A DNA stretch of 63,017 bases from Prevotella sp. (GTDB taxonomy: Bacteria > Bacteroidota > Bacteroidia > Bacteroidales > Bacteroidaceae). Position numbers and translations under genes: made by a program. The notes beneath the pieces are model-generated. The model had not been told where the DNA came from and searched no databases. It saw only the letters and a list, made by a program, of their open reading frames with translations. The DNA lies in the NCBI GenBank assembly GCA_016901395.1, contig JAEAMQ010000008.1:1-63017 (forward strand). Direction: 5' to 3'. Below are positions 17,804 to 27,572 of the stretch, in pieces; position 1 is the stretch's first letter; every line of letters starts with the position of its first letter.

Positions 17804-19819
17804 TTAAAGCATGTCCTCCATTGCTCCCTCGTCGGTCACGCCGTAAACGCTCTTGGGAACAAGCTCGATATAGTCGAGCATCAACTCATTGTCGTTACCC
17901 TTCTTGGCAGAGACACTTCTCACCCTGAGGAAATGGTCCTTGCTGGGGTCGATATGCACCGTGCAAATCACAATGCGGAAGGTGTTGGCCTGGGTCGCAA
18001 ACGCCACGCGGGTGGTGGTGCCCTGATTGTAGCGGTAGCCTCCGGCTGCGCCGCGATAGTAGCCCTTGTTCTTGAGCACCTTCTGATCGGTGGAGAGTTG
18101 CTCCGTGGTCATCGAGCTGTAGTCGCCCTTGAAGTCCGCACCGAGGATAGAGGGGTCGTTGAGGGCCTTGGTCATATCCAAAGGAATGCCCTGCGGAATG
18201 CCATCGAAATAGATCTGGGCGATACCACGGGTGGGTTCCTGCGCATACCCCATACGGATCTGCCACTCACCCTCATAAGGCACGGGCGGAATCTTAAAGG
18301 TGATGTCGTAGTTGCCAAACATATTCATCTCGTCGCCCTCGTAAGAGTCGTAGTAGTCGTGAGGACGACGGTAGATGAAGTAGCCATTGACCTTGACGTT
18401 CTTCAGATAACCGTCGGGGAAATAATAGTTGCGGCCATATTTGCCGGTCTCATCATAGTCGGGATCTTGCATCTTCACATTGCCGTTGAGACGGATGTTC
18501 TCGGTCATCAGTTCGGGGAAGATGGTCGACATATCCATACGGATGCGGCAGTTGTGCACGATATCACGGGTATCGGTGCTGAAAGACAAGAGGTCATTCA
18601 CATAGAAGTAACGTCCGTTGATGGCGGAGTTCTCTACATTACCCTCAACGGTCTGGCTGACCATTGCGCCATGAATCTGATAGCTGTCATTGTAGCAGCG
18701 GTTGATGTAACGCTGTCCCAGCACATCGCCACCCGCATATTTCAGCACAGTGAGACGTTCGAACTTGAGCATGGTGTGAGGCAACAGGGTCTCATACCAG
18801 TCCTCGGGGTTCATGGCGGTGGTGAGGATACCGATGTTGTTTAGCGGCGTGAGGTAGTTCCAGCCGATAACGTCGCGGTTCAGGATGTGATAGGCCACCA
18901 ACCGGTTGAGCGGATTCTTGCGATTGGTCAGCGAGTCGATGCTGTGGTAAGGCTGATTGACATCCTCTGGATAGGTGGCATCATAGATTTCGCAAGCCTT
19001 GGTGTACAGGGCTTCCAAGGAGTTGATGCCATATTTCGCCTGCAAGATAGAGTCCGAGGGGACAAATGCCGTGAAGCCCTGCTTCTTCTCATCAGGAGCT
19101 GTCGCGGTCTCCCGGTTGACATGGGAAGTGTATTTGTATCGGGGATATTTGGTCTTGTCGTAATTGGGGTCACGATAACCATAGAGAGAGTCGGCCAAGC
19201 CAGTACGGAGCAAGGCCTGATAGAACAGCGATATACGCGAGTTGTCTTTCATGACATCGGGCAACATGCGTGAGCTGGACTGCAGCACGGCATTGATGGG
19301 CTGCATGATGCCATTCTCCACGGAGTCGTCCTGCATGGAGAAAATGACGTTGGCCATACGGTTGAGATAGACCACCGCATTTCGGTCGGAATCCAGTCCG
19401 TGGGTCACCTCAATGTAACGCTTGTTCATATTGGCCGTGGTCAACGTACCATCGTACATCTCCGAAGTGGTGTACATATTATTAATCAAATGGGTGCGGG
19501 CTATCGTGTCGCAATCGGCATCCGACAATTCGTCGACCGATGTCATGCCACGAGTCTTCAAATAGGCGTCGACGGCAGCATTGGTAGGTGCGAAACAGGT
19601 GTAGTGGCCGTAGGCCGAAAGCTGCTTCATCAATCCGGCACGGTCGACAATAGCCGCATATTTGCTAAATTCCTCATGGGTTTGCAGATACTCGCTCATC
19701 ATCTCACCGGTGAAGGTGTAGTAGTTCTCCTCCGTAGGGTCGTCGGAACAACCCACGGTAAATCCAAGGATGATACCCGAGAAGAGTAGCAGGATAGTGT
19801 TTCTGATATTGAGTTTCAT
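17804..19819 (-). CDS. FAS1 (fasciclin) domain surface lipoprotein, 671 residues
   Basis: Predicted surface lipoprotein with lipobox GFTVGC followed by SDDPTEENYY. FAS1 domain 1 spans about 35-190 (FSKYAAIVDRAGLMKQLS, YTCFAPTNAAVDAYL, RTHLINNMY). FAS1 domain 2 spans about 195-420 (SLFYQALLRTGLADSLYG, FTAFVPSDSIL, LVAYHILNRDV). The last 230 residues form a beta-sandwich-like region (EWQIRMGYAQEP, IYFDGIPQGIPLDM, LMLDYIELVPKSVYG) of the sort seen in ligand-binding modules. It lies 25 bases downstream of SusD of pair 1 and 24 bases upstream of the next FAS1 gene. FAS1 domains mediate adhesion or matrix binding elsewhere; substrate capture is the likely role here. Confidence 0.88.
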   Translation of the reverse strand: MKLNIRNTILLLFSGIILGFTVGCSDDPTEENYYTFTGEMMSEYLQTHEEFSKYAAIVDRAGLMKQLSAYGHYTCFAPTNAAVDAYLKTRGMTSVDELSDADCDTIARTHLINNMYTTSEMYDGTLTTANMNKRYIEVTHGLDSDRNAVVYLNRMANVIFSMQDDSVENGIMQPINAVLQSSSRMLPDVMKDNSRISLFYQALLRTGLADSLYGYRDPNYDKTKYPRYKYTSHVNRETATAPDEKKQGFTAFVPSDSILQAKYGINSLEALYTKACEIYDATYPEDVNQPYHSIDSLTNRKNPLNRLVAYHILNRDVIGWNYLTPLNNIGILTTAMNPEDWYETLLPHTMLKFERLTVLKYAGGDVLGQRYINRCYNDSYQIHGAMVSQTVEGNVENSAINGRYFYVNDLLSFSTDTRDIVHNCRIRMDMSTIFPELMTENIRLNGNVKMQDPDYDETGKYGRNYYFPDGYLKNVKVNGYFIYRRPHDYYDSYEGDEMNMFGNYDITFKIPPVPYEGEWQIRMGYAQEPTRGIAQIYFDGIPQGIPLDMTKALNDPSILGADFKGDYSSMTTEQLSTDQKVLKNKGYYRGAAGGYRYNQGTTTRVAFATQANTFRIVICTVHIDPSKDHFLRVRSVSAKKGNDNELMLDYIELVPKSVYGVTDEGAMEDML

Positions 19820-19843
19820 AATCTAATCTTTTTAAAGCGTGAG

Positions 19844-21577
19844 CTATTTATTCGTCCCTTCATAGCTATTGGTATCACCGCTGCCAAAGGCCGGATTTTG
19901 CACCAGATAGGGATTTACTTGAATTTCTTCCTTGTTGTAAGGCCAATAGATAGCTTCCATTCGGGTGAGCTTGCTCTGGAGCACACTCGCATTCTCCGAG
20001 CCTTTCTGCATCACTCGACTAACGAGGTAATTGGTGTTGCCGTCACGGCGGCTGCGGCGAACGAGGTCGTACCACCGCTTGCCCTCAAACATCAGTTCAC
20101 GCTGACGTTCCTGCAAGACCAGATTGGCCATCTGGGTCTTGCTGCTGTAGAGATTGTAGTCGATGTCGGTCTTGTTGGTCGAGCCATTGGAACGCAGATT
20201 GACGGTGTTGACAATGTTGTAGGCCTGATGCAACAACGTATCGCGCTGGGCAATGCCAGTGGCGGTGGAGTCGTTCTCATCGATCATCTCCACCAAAGCC
20301 TCCGCCTTCATCAACATGATATCGGTCAGACGGTAGATAATCCAATTGGCATGACAATAGGCACTGGGATAGAAACTACCATGAGTACCTTTGGGAGTTG
20401 TGCCAGACGTGGTGACTTGTGCAAATCTGGAGGCATATTTTGCAATGCCATATTCACTTCCTGATGACTCCATATTTTCATAATAGCGGGTGTCATACTT
20501 CGAAGTGTAGACCTGCGGAACATCGAGCGTCATGTCGGCACTGATAAACTCGGCGGGCTTCACGATGCCCGGGAAAGTGGTGGCATTGCCATAATAATAA
20601 CTCACAGCACCGTTGGCCAGCATATTGTCATCGTTCATGTACATCAGTTCGAAAATGCTCTCACTGCTGTTTCCATCGCCAAAGATGGTGGAAAACGCAT
20701 TGCCATAGGAACTTCCGCTCTGATCGGTAATCAGAGGATAGCCATTCAGTAATTGGTCTTGAAGATTGCTACTCACCGAACTCTTGGCTATTTTGTTCTT
20801 ATACTCCAACAGTTTGGCATCGATCACGAGGTCGGCATAACGTGCCGCGCTCTGATAATCCTGTTTCCAGAGATACATGTCGCACAACATGGCGTGGATG
20901 ACATCCTGCGTGATGCGTCCGCGCTGGTAGTAAGGCTCATTGGTAGGATAAGTCTTTACGGCATACTGCTGCACGCTCTCCAAATCCTGAATCAGCGAAT
21001 CGAGCACCGCGTCGAAAGGCGTGGCTGCCACTGCCCCACTCTGCGTATTGTCAAGGTAAGGCGTATTGGTATAGGGCACATCCCGGAACGTGCGTATGAG
21101 ATAGAAATAACACAGGTCACGCAGAGCCGACACTTCCGCACGGGTGGCGTTCAACTCGCTCTCCGTGTAGTTGGGATCCTTCTGTGCCACCGTCGGCGCA
21201 TAGAGCAAAACGGTATTGCAAGTGTTGATGACATAATACATCTTATCCCAGGAGGTGAAGCCATTGCTGGCATTGATATTCTCCTTGAAGATATTGGCCA
21301 GGTCCTGATTGTTGGCCACGTTGGTTCCACCGACGATATTGTCTGATCGGAACTCTCCCCAGGCCATCATGCGCTCCACGCAAGCCTGAGACTGCAGGGA
21401 ACTGTAACAACCCGCTACCACGTTTTCAACGTCGCTCTCCTCATTCCAGAACTTCTCGAGGACTATCTCATTCAAGGGTTCCACCTCAAGGAAGTCTGAA
21501 CAGGAAGACAGCAACGGTGCTGCCATCATCAGCCAACTTATCTTATAAAAATATTTCTTCAGTTTCATGATCATCAT
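19844..21577 (-). CDS. SusD/RagB-family nutrient-binding lipoprotein (pair 1)
   Basis: Surface lipoprotein partner of the SusC at 21583-24894. The lipobox is PLLSSC, with the classic SusD beginning SDFLEVEPLNEIVLEKFWNEESDVENVVAGCY. TPR-like helices include LRDLCYFYLIRTFRDVPYTN, and the C-terminal block has LVLQERQRELMFEGKRWYDLVRRSRR. The length of 577 residues is normal. A start at the third Met (21568, MKLKKYF) may be the true one. It begins 5 bases after the stop of its SusC gene, so the two are certainly co-transcribed. The ligand is unknown; the difference from pair 2 suggests a second substrate or a different product size. Confidence 0.94.
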   Translation of the reverse strand: MMIMKLKKYFYKISWLMMAAPLLSSCSDFLEVEPLNEIVLEKFWNEESDVENVVAGCYSSLQSQACVERMMAWGEFRSDNIVGGTNVANNQDLANIFKENINASNGFTSWDKMYYVINTCNTVLLYAPTVAQKDPNYTESELNATRAEVSALRDLCYFYLIRTFRDVPYTNTPYLDNTQSGAVAATPFDAVLDSLIQDLESVQQYAVKTYPTNEPYYQRGRITQDVIHAMLCDMYLWKQDYQSAARYADLVIDAKLLEYKNKIAKSSVSSNLQDQLLNGYPLITDQSGSSYGNAFSTIFGDGNSSESIFELMYMNDDNMLANGAVSYYYGNATTFPGIVKPAEFISADMTLDVPQVYTSKYDTRYYENMESSGSEYGIAKYASRFAQVTTSGTTPKGTHGSFYPSAYCHANWIIYRLTDIMLMKAEALVEMIDENDSTATGIAQRDTLLHQAYNIVNTVNLRSNGSTNKTDIDYNLYSSKTQMANLVLQERQRELMFEGKRWYDLVRRSRRDGNTNYLVSRVMQKGSENASVLQSKLTRMEAIYWPYNKEEIQVNPYLVQNPAFGSGDTNSYEGTNK

Positions 21578-21582
21578 CTTTT

Positions 21583-24500
21583 TTAGAAGTCCAAAGTGAT
21601 ACCCAACGTATAGGAACGAGCACGCGGTGTCTGTCCGGAATCGATTGATGCACCGTAACTGCCGTAACCCACCTCGGGGTCAACGCCCGTGTACTTGGTA
21701 AGGATAAAGAGGTTGTTGGCACTGATGTAGAATCGAAGTCCGCCAAGTCCAAGATGCTTGACAAGCTGACTCTTCAAAGCATAGGACAACTGCAGATAGT
21801 TCAGGCGAAGGAAACTGCCATCCTCGACAAATCGGTCACTAATCAGGGTGTTGTAGTTGGTGGTGGAACCATACATGGCACGCGGGATGTTCGTCACGTC
21901 ACCCTCCTTGCGCCAGCGATAGTTTACGGCCTGACTCTGATTATTGTTGGTTGACATAGACTCTGCATCCAGACGGGCCATGTTCAAAATCTTGTTGCCC
22001 ACACGATAGGTGAACTGTGTGTTCAGTTTCCAACCGTCGTAGTTCAGCGTAAAGCCGAAACCACCAGTCAATTTAGGTAGCGAACTACCCAGATACACGA
22101 TATCCAGCGCATTGATGTTGCCGTCGTTGTTGATGTCTTCATAGATGGCATCACCGCCCTTGAACTCGTAGTTCTTGGCTGCACCGGTATTGGAATAAGC
22201 ATACATCATCCTGACAGGATTTCCCTCGTCATCGTAAATCACCGTATGGTCGGCAGCCATAGCCACCGGAGCAGTGTGGCCTGCGTTGAGGAAAGCCGCA
22301 CGCTCATCGGCGGTCATCTTCTTAAAGGTGTTGTAACCGTATTCGTAAACACCCTTGTAGCGGAAACCATAGATGGCTCCGAAGGGATTGCCAATTTGCA
22401 CGCGCTGCAGCACTTCGGCATTGCCGTAGGTGAAATCGGTGTTCAACGACTTCAATACGTTCTTGTCCATCGACAAAATCTCATTGCGGTTGTTACCGAA
22501 GGAGGCATTGAAGTCGGCATAGAACTTGCCTTTCTCCAGCAGTCTGTTGGTGTCGATGTTAAACTCCCAACCATTATTGCGCATCGAGCCCACATTGCCC
22601 GTGGCCAAAGTGAGGTAGCCAGTGTTGGAAGGAATGCGGATATTGGGCATCAACATGTCTTCTGTCGTGGAGCGATACCATTCGAGGGTGAGGCGCAACT
22701 TGTCGTTGAAGAATCCGAAATCCATACCCACGTCGTAGGTAGACACGGTTTCCCAACGTAGGTCGGTCAACCGGATATTGGACGGAAGCATCGAGCTCAT
22801 GTTGATGTACTTGTTGGCAGAAGCATACTTACTGGCGTAGAGGTAGTCGGTACCGGGCTGGTTTCCCACCCTACCCCAGCTTGGACGCAGACTCAACATG
22901 GACAACCACTTCCGTGCAGGCTCCATGAAAGGCTCGTCGATGATGTTCCAACGGAACGAAAGGGCGGGGAAATAGCCCCAACGCTTGCCCGGACCGAATT
23001 TTGTCGTACCATCGGCACGCAGGGAGAAGTCGGCCATATAGCGGCCCTTGTAGGCGTAGTGGGTGGAGAATGTATAATACATGGAGTGCCACTGGCTATA
23101 GCTTGTGCTCAATCCCGACACCAGACCACCGGCGTCAGGGATGGTGATGCCACCCGAAGGCAGGTTGCGTCCCTCCGTGCCGGAGCCGTTGCTGCTGCCC
23201 GAGGTCAACTCCACACGCCCCATCATCATCAGCGAATGGTCTTTGTTGTTGAAATGGGGAATCAACGTCAAGGTATGTTTCGTATTGAAAGCCACACTCT
23301 TGGACGAACCGGCGTAGGATGTATTCACGGCATTGTTCCATGCCACCGTGGTCAAAGCCTGGGGATAGAACTTATCCACATAGTCGTTGAAGATGTTCAT
23401 GTAAACCCTTCCCTGATAATCCAGACGCCAGTGGTTATCGTCCAAACCAAGGAGTTTGTAGTCTACCTGGAACTCGGGACTGATGTCGTAGGTGCGCTGG
23501 TCGTTCTTGGCAAGGTAGGCACTGGCAACGGGATTGACCAAAGACTTCTGGTTATCATTGAAGACAGATGATGCACTTTGCAACATTTCATAATAGGTAC
23601 CCGTATCGTTGCCATTTTTGTCCTGCTCATAGATACTCATGTTGGGCATCTTGCGGTTGGCAATGGACAACAGGTCATCGTAGTTGCGCTTGTTCTTGGT
23701 ATAAGTCAACGAGAAGTTTGTCGCAATCTTGATGCGGTCGCTCACGTAATAGTCCAATGCCACGCGGGTCGAGAAACGGTTCAGGGCCTGCTGAATGACG
23801 CTACCTGTCTCGTGGTCGAAACCTCCGGAGATACGGAAAGTGGCCTTCTCACCACCACCCGTCACGCTGAGGAAGTGGTTCTGTCGAAGTCCTACCTGCG
23901 TCACGGCACTGCGCCAGTCGGTGTTGTTGTTGTACTGCTCATACTCCGAAAATGTAGGATCGTAGTTCAACTCGCGGATGTCTGCCGACGCATGGCTTTG
24001 CTCAGGATTGAAGTAACTCTCCTTGAGCAACATAGTGTAGTCGTCTCCGGAAAGCATCTTGTAGCCTTCGGGCTGATAGGTTCCGGTCAGACGCAGGGAG
24101 TAAGACACCCTCGGTTTGCCCAGCGAACCACGCTTGGTGGTCAACTCAATCACACCGTTGGCACCCTGCGAGCCATAGATGGCGGTTGCGGCGGCATCCT
24201 TCAGCACGGTGATGCTGGAGATATCCTCAGGGTTGATGTTCAACAACTGTGCAAACTGCTCGTCGTTGGCGGAGTTGACATTGAAGTTGCTCATATCCAC
24301 ATTCCATGTGTTTCCATTGACCACAATCAACGGATTGCTCGACGTGAGCGAGCTTACGGTGCTGGCACCACGCAGTCGCATGGTTGTTCCGGCACCCAAG
24401 TTGCCACTCACCGACACGATGTCAAGTCCAGCGATACGGCCTTGCAGAGCCTCGTCGATGGTGTTCATGCCCAGACCCTCAAACTCCTTGGTCGAAATAG

Positions 24501-24894
24501 TCTGGGTGGAATAGGAAATCTCTCGTTCGGGGATGGCCAGACCACCGCTGTTCAGTCGGCGTTGGGCCTTCACCACCACCTCATTGATTACGTTCTCGCT
24601 TTTCAGCGCAATCTCATATTCTTCCTTGTTGATCAACATGATGACGGTCTTACAACCCACATAACTGAATCGGATTTTATCCTTCGGATTGCTGATTTTC
24701 ATCGAGAAGTTACCGTTGATATCGGTCGTCGTAGACTCGATGATGCGGCCCGTGCCGTCAATCTCGCAGACGGCCGCACCCATGATGGGTCCGTATTCGT
24801 CGACCACAGAGCCATGCACTGCCGTTATCTGCGCTGACATCTGTGCCGCAACGACACAGAACAGCACCAGCATGATATATCTTAGTTGTTTCAT
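21583..24894 (-). CDS. SusC/RagA-family TonB-dependent outer-membrane transporter (pair 1)
   Basis: TonB-dependent importer of 1103 residues. It has a signal peptide ending QMSAQ, a CarboxypepD_reg-like domain (VHGSVVDEYGPIMGAAVCEI, about 25-110), and a plug with MNTIDEALQGRIAGLDIVS, TTMRLRGAS, NPLIVVNG and DISSITVLKDAAATAIYGSQGANGVIELTT (about 140-255). The TonB-dependent barrel ends with the terminal strand ARSYTLGITLDF. The motif GLAIPEREISYSTQTIS just before the plug is typical of RagA proteins. It starts 3 bases after the stop of the four-FAS1 lipoprotein gene and precedes its SusD by 5 bases. Confidence 0.95.
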   Translation of the reverse strand: MKQLRYIMLVLFCVVAAQMSAQITAVHGSVVDEYGPIMGAAVCEIDGTGRIIESTTTDINGNFSMKISNPKDKIRFSYVGCKTVIMLINKEEYEIALKSENVINEVVVKAQRRLNSGGLAIPEREISYSTQTISTKEFEGLGMNTIDEALQGRIAGLDIVSVSGNLGAGTTMRLRGASTVSSLTSSNPLIVVNGNTWNVDMSNFNVNSANDEQFAQLLNINPEDISSITVLKDAAATAIYGSQGANGVIELTTKRGSLGKPRVSYSLRLTGTYQPEGYKMLSGDDYTMLLKESYFNPEQSHASADIRELNYDPTFSEYEQYNNNTDWRSAVTQVGLRQNHFLSVTGGGEKATFRISGGFDHETGSVIQQALNRFSTRVALDYYVSDRIKIATNFSLTYTKNKRNYDDLLSIANRKMPNMSIYEQDKNGNDTGTYYEMLQSASSVFNDNQKSLVNPVASAYLAKNDQRTYDISPEFQVDYKLLGLDDNHWRLDYQGRVYMNIFNDYVDKFYPQALTTVAWNNAVNTSYAGSSKSVAFNTKHTLTLIPHFNNKDHSLMMMGRVELTSGSSNGSGTEGRNLPSGGITIPDAGGLVSGLSTSYSQWHSMYYTFSTHYAYKGRYMADFSLRADGTTKFGPGKRWGYFPALSFRWNIIDEPFMEPARKWLSMLSLRPSWGRVGNQPGTDYLYASKYASANKYINMSSMLPSNIRLTDLRWETVSTYDVGMDFGFFNDKLRLTLEWYRSTTEDMLMPNIRIPSNTGYLTLATGNVGSMRNNGWEFNIDTNRLLEKGKFYADFNASFGNNRNEILSMDKNVLKSLNTDFTYGNAEVLQRVQIGNPFGAIYGFRYKGVYEYGYNTFKKMTADERAAFLNAGHTAPVAMAADHTVIYDDEGNPVRMMYAYSNTGAAKNYEFKGGDAIYEDINNDGNINALDIVYLGSSLPKLTGGFGFTLNYDGWKLNTQFTYRVGNKILNMARLDAESMSTNNNQSQAVNYRWRKEGDVTNIPRAMYGSTTNYNTLISDRFVEDGSFLRLNYLQLSYALKSQLVKHLGLGGLRFYISANNLFILTKYTGVDPEVGYGSYGASIDSGQTPRARSYTLGITLDF

Positions 24895-24897
24895 AGC

Positions 24898-27528
24898 TTA
24901 TCTATTAACTTTGTGTGATTTAGCACCGGCAGTGCTGAGTCCGATAACCTGACGCCAGGGCAGGAGCTGGTTTTGCTCATAGAACAGTGGTCCGTCAATC
25001 TGATGCACCACCACATCCGAGGCATTGTAAATCTGGTCTACTGCACTCGTGCCAGAGCCGGAGGTCTGGAACCAGTATTCCCTTCCGACCGTGTTGTAAA
25101 GTCCAGTCTGCATGGTCACCATGCGCTTGTTGCCCAATTGGTCTTCCAAAGAGAGGCCATTGCGATTAGCACTGATGGTCAGCGAGAAGAAACGCTTGTT
25201 GGCGGGGTTGATTTTTGAAGTCTCATACTTCAGGTTACTGATGGAATTTCCACCGATAAACACAGAGTTATCCTGTATATGATAGCGCAGGAAATTGGTG
25301 ATAATGGCGGCCAAGGCCTTTCTTCCATTATTATAAGCCGTCCGGTCTCCACCAAAATCATCCACGGTAAGGTTCTCATAGTCGTCCCATGTCGGCAGAA
25401 TGCCATCGTCGATCAATTTCTTGATAGACTCGTTGGTGGGTACATACACGGTGTAGTTGTAAGCATCAAAGAGACTGATGTTATAGTCCACACAACTATA
25501 AACACCACTCATCTTTTGCGAAATGAGCGAACCGCGGCTACCATCAAGGAGCTTAAAGAACTCGGAATAGCGGTCTTCCTTCTGCAAAATGTTGTAGGTG
25601 CTGCGCTTGCTGGTCAATGGAATGCTACCATCCACAACGTAAGACTTACCATTGCCGTTCTCACTCTGGTCATAGATGTGAGAAACCGTAGCTGATGTTC
25701 CGTTTTCCAATTGCAGACCACCGTCCATGGTCATCGTCCCGACTTGTCCGGCATTGGTCACCCGAATGGGCGAACCACCCTTGCTCTTGTAGTAGACATT
25801 GCCGTCTTCCACATTGCCAACAATGATCATACAGTTGAGCAAATCCTCCAAACGGTCTTTGATTTGATCAGAAGTGGCATCAGACAGTGAACTGCTGGTA
25901 TCGATGGTGTTGGTCGTCAGGTCATAATAATTGCGGTGAGCCTTCACGATTTTGGCATTCTCGTCATAGTAGAAACTGTAAAGCACGGTCTTCGTCGCAG
26001 CATAAGAACAGGGGTCTATATAGCTGAGCAACGCATTGTTGGTAGGGATAATGAAGCTATAATAAGAGTCCATTGAGTTGAGATAAGGCTCAAAGTTTAG
26101 ATTCTCTATGGCCCAATAGATGACGCTCATCGTGTTCTGATTAACCAATGCAGGGAACGACACGCTACTGTAGTCGGCCGGCGTGAATACCTTATTCGTA
26201 AGATAAACCACACCATTGCAACCCATAAAGCAACTGTCCACATCCGTGGTCTTCACACCCAAAGTCACCTTCGTGGTGTTGTCCACGATGTTGGCAAACT
26301 TAGAGGGGACCGTCTCCGAGAACGTGTTGATCATATTGATGTTCATCATCTTGACCAACACTTTCATCGGCACATTCTCCCACGAGCCGTACATCGCCTG
26401 AAGCACCTTGCCGTCGTGGTTCCACCAATAGTCCAAAGCCGTGTTGGAGGGCACGAGCATGGCTCCGGCGTCGTAGTGGAGGTCGCGTCCCGAGGTATTG
26501 CTGTACATGTACTGGTTCCAGCCCGGGTCAAAATAGAGCTGGGCATCCACCGTCTGTCCGTCGGGGTCCACACTGAGATTGCCCGACGTGGGGGTGCCAT
26601 AGTTGCCGGTGTTGGCAGTCTCGGCGAAATAGCGCATCACAAACACCGAGTCGTTGGTATTGTTCAGGCGGTTGTATTCCTTGGTCGCCACATCATCATA
26701 ATAAGGTGCTGAAAATCGGTCAAGCAGTGTTCCGAAGGTCGACATATTGACGTGATTGTGAATGATGTCGGCCATGTTGTCCGACGATGTCATCACTCCG
26801 TCCACCTTGTGGATATAACCATTCTTGCAGGTAATGTCGCGCTCTATAATCTTTTTGCCATTCACCCACGCGTCTGAAGTGGAATTAGACTCCCCGTTGG
26901 TGAGAATGGCGAGATCGTTATCGGTAATCTTATTCAGCTGCATATAGACCGGCAGAAAATGGATCATGGGCTTGGGTGTGTTGTCACGCAACAAGACAAT
27001 GCCATTCTGATGGTCTTTATATCGGGTCCAATACTGGCTGTTGGGCATTTGCGAGGGATAGATGCGCGAGATGGAGTCGAATACCGACACGGCCGTCTCA
27101 CGTCGCATGCACTGTCCTTCCTCCGGCGGATTACCGCTCACATTGCTCAACAGTTCGATGAGATAAGCGTCGTTGACCATCGTGCTGTTGAAAAGCAACT
27201 TCTTCTGCGCCACCGACAGGTCTTCATACCTGCCCACGCCCCAAGAGTTCGACTTAAAAAAAGCGTTGTAAGCCTCGTCGTCTGCAACAAAAAGCGTCTT
27301 GCTACCCGTACGACTCAACACGTCTGTCTGTCCGAGGTCGTCGATGAGTCGCAACGTGTATTTGTAGTTGCCTTCATCCTGCAAACGCTCATAGATGGAG
27401 TTTCCGAGCCAGTCTGGCTGACCAGACAGCACGTCTTTCTCACACGATTGCAGTAGCCCCGAACCCAGAAGGAGCAGTGCCGAGGCTGCGCCGGTCAGTA
27501 ATCTGCATTTAGGATCCGAATGTTTCAT
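24898..27528 (-). CDS. four-domain FAS1 (fasciclin) surface lipoprotein, 876 residues
   Basis: The largest of the three fasciclin lipoproteins, with lipobox GLLQSC. Four FAS1-like units can be seen: about 45-250 (YTLRLIDDLGQTDVLSRTG, TLFVADDEAYNAFF, NSTMVNDAYLIELLS), about 260-460 (MSTFGTLLDRFSAPYYDD), about 470-640 (YYSFIIPTNNALLSYID) and about 650-850 (YTVYVPTNESIKKLIDDG, ITNFLRYHIQDNSVFIGG). Each shows the FAS1 pattern of a hydrophobic strand ending in PT/PSN. The C-terminal end has VVHQIDGPLF, the usual FAS1 closing strand. It stands directly before SusC of pair 1. A role in binding the substrate or a neighbouring cell surface is inferred; no enzyme motif is seen. Confidence 0.85.
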   Translation of the reverse strand: MKHSDPKCRLLTGAASALLLLGSGLLQSCEKDVLSGQPDWLGNSIYERLQDEGNYKYTLRLIDDLGQTDVLSRTGSKTLFVADDEAYNAFFKSNSWGVGRYEDLSVAQKKLLFNSTMVNDAYLIELLSNVSGNPPEEGQCMRRETAVSVFDSISRIYPSQMPNSQYWTRYKDHQNGIVLLRDNTPKPMIHFLPVYMQLNKITDNDLAILTNGESNSTSDAWVNGKKIIERDITCKNGYIHKVDGVMTSSDNMADIIHNHVNMSTFGTLLDRFSAPYYDDVATKEYNRLNNTNDSVFVMRYFAETANTGNYGTPTSGNLSVDPDGQTVDAQLYFDPGWNQYMYSNTSGRDLHYDAGAMLVPSNTALDYWWNHDGKVLQAMYGSWENVPMKVLVKMMNINMINTFSETVPSKFANIVDNTTKVTLGVKTTDVDSCFMGCNGVVYLTNKVFTPADYSSVSFPALVNQNTMSVIYWAIENLNFEPYLNSMDSYYSFIIPTNNALLSYIDPCSYAATKTVLYSFYYDENAKIVKAHRNYYDLTTNTIDTSSSLSDATSDQIKDRLEDLLNCMIIVGNVEDGNVYYKSKGGSPIRVTNAGQVGTMTMDGGLQLENGTSATVSHIYDQSENGNGKSYVVDGSIPLTSKRSTYNILQKEDRYSEFFKLLDGSRGSLISQKMSGVYSCVDYNISLFDAYNYTVYVPTNESIKKLIDDGILPTWDDYENLTVDDFGGDRTAYNNGRKALAAIITNFLRYHIQDNSVFIGGNSISNLKYETSKINPANKRFFSLTISANRNGLSLEDQLGNKRMVTMQTGLYNTVGREYWFQTSGSGTSAVDQIYNASDVVVHQIDGPLFYEQNQLLPWRQVIGLSTAGAKSHKVNR

Positions 27529-27572
27529 TTTGGTTATATACTTTTTTGTTTCTATTTCTATCTGTCCGTCGT

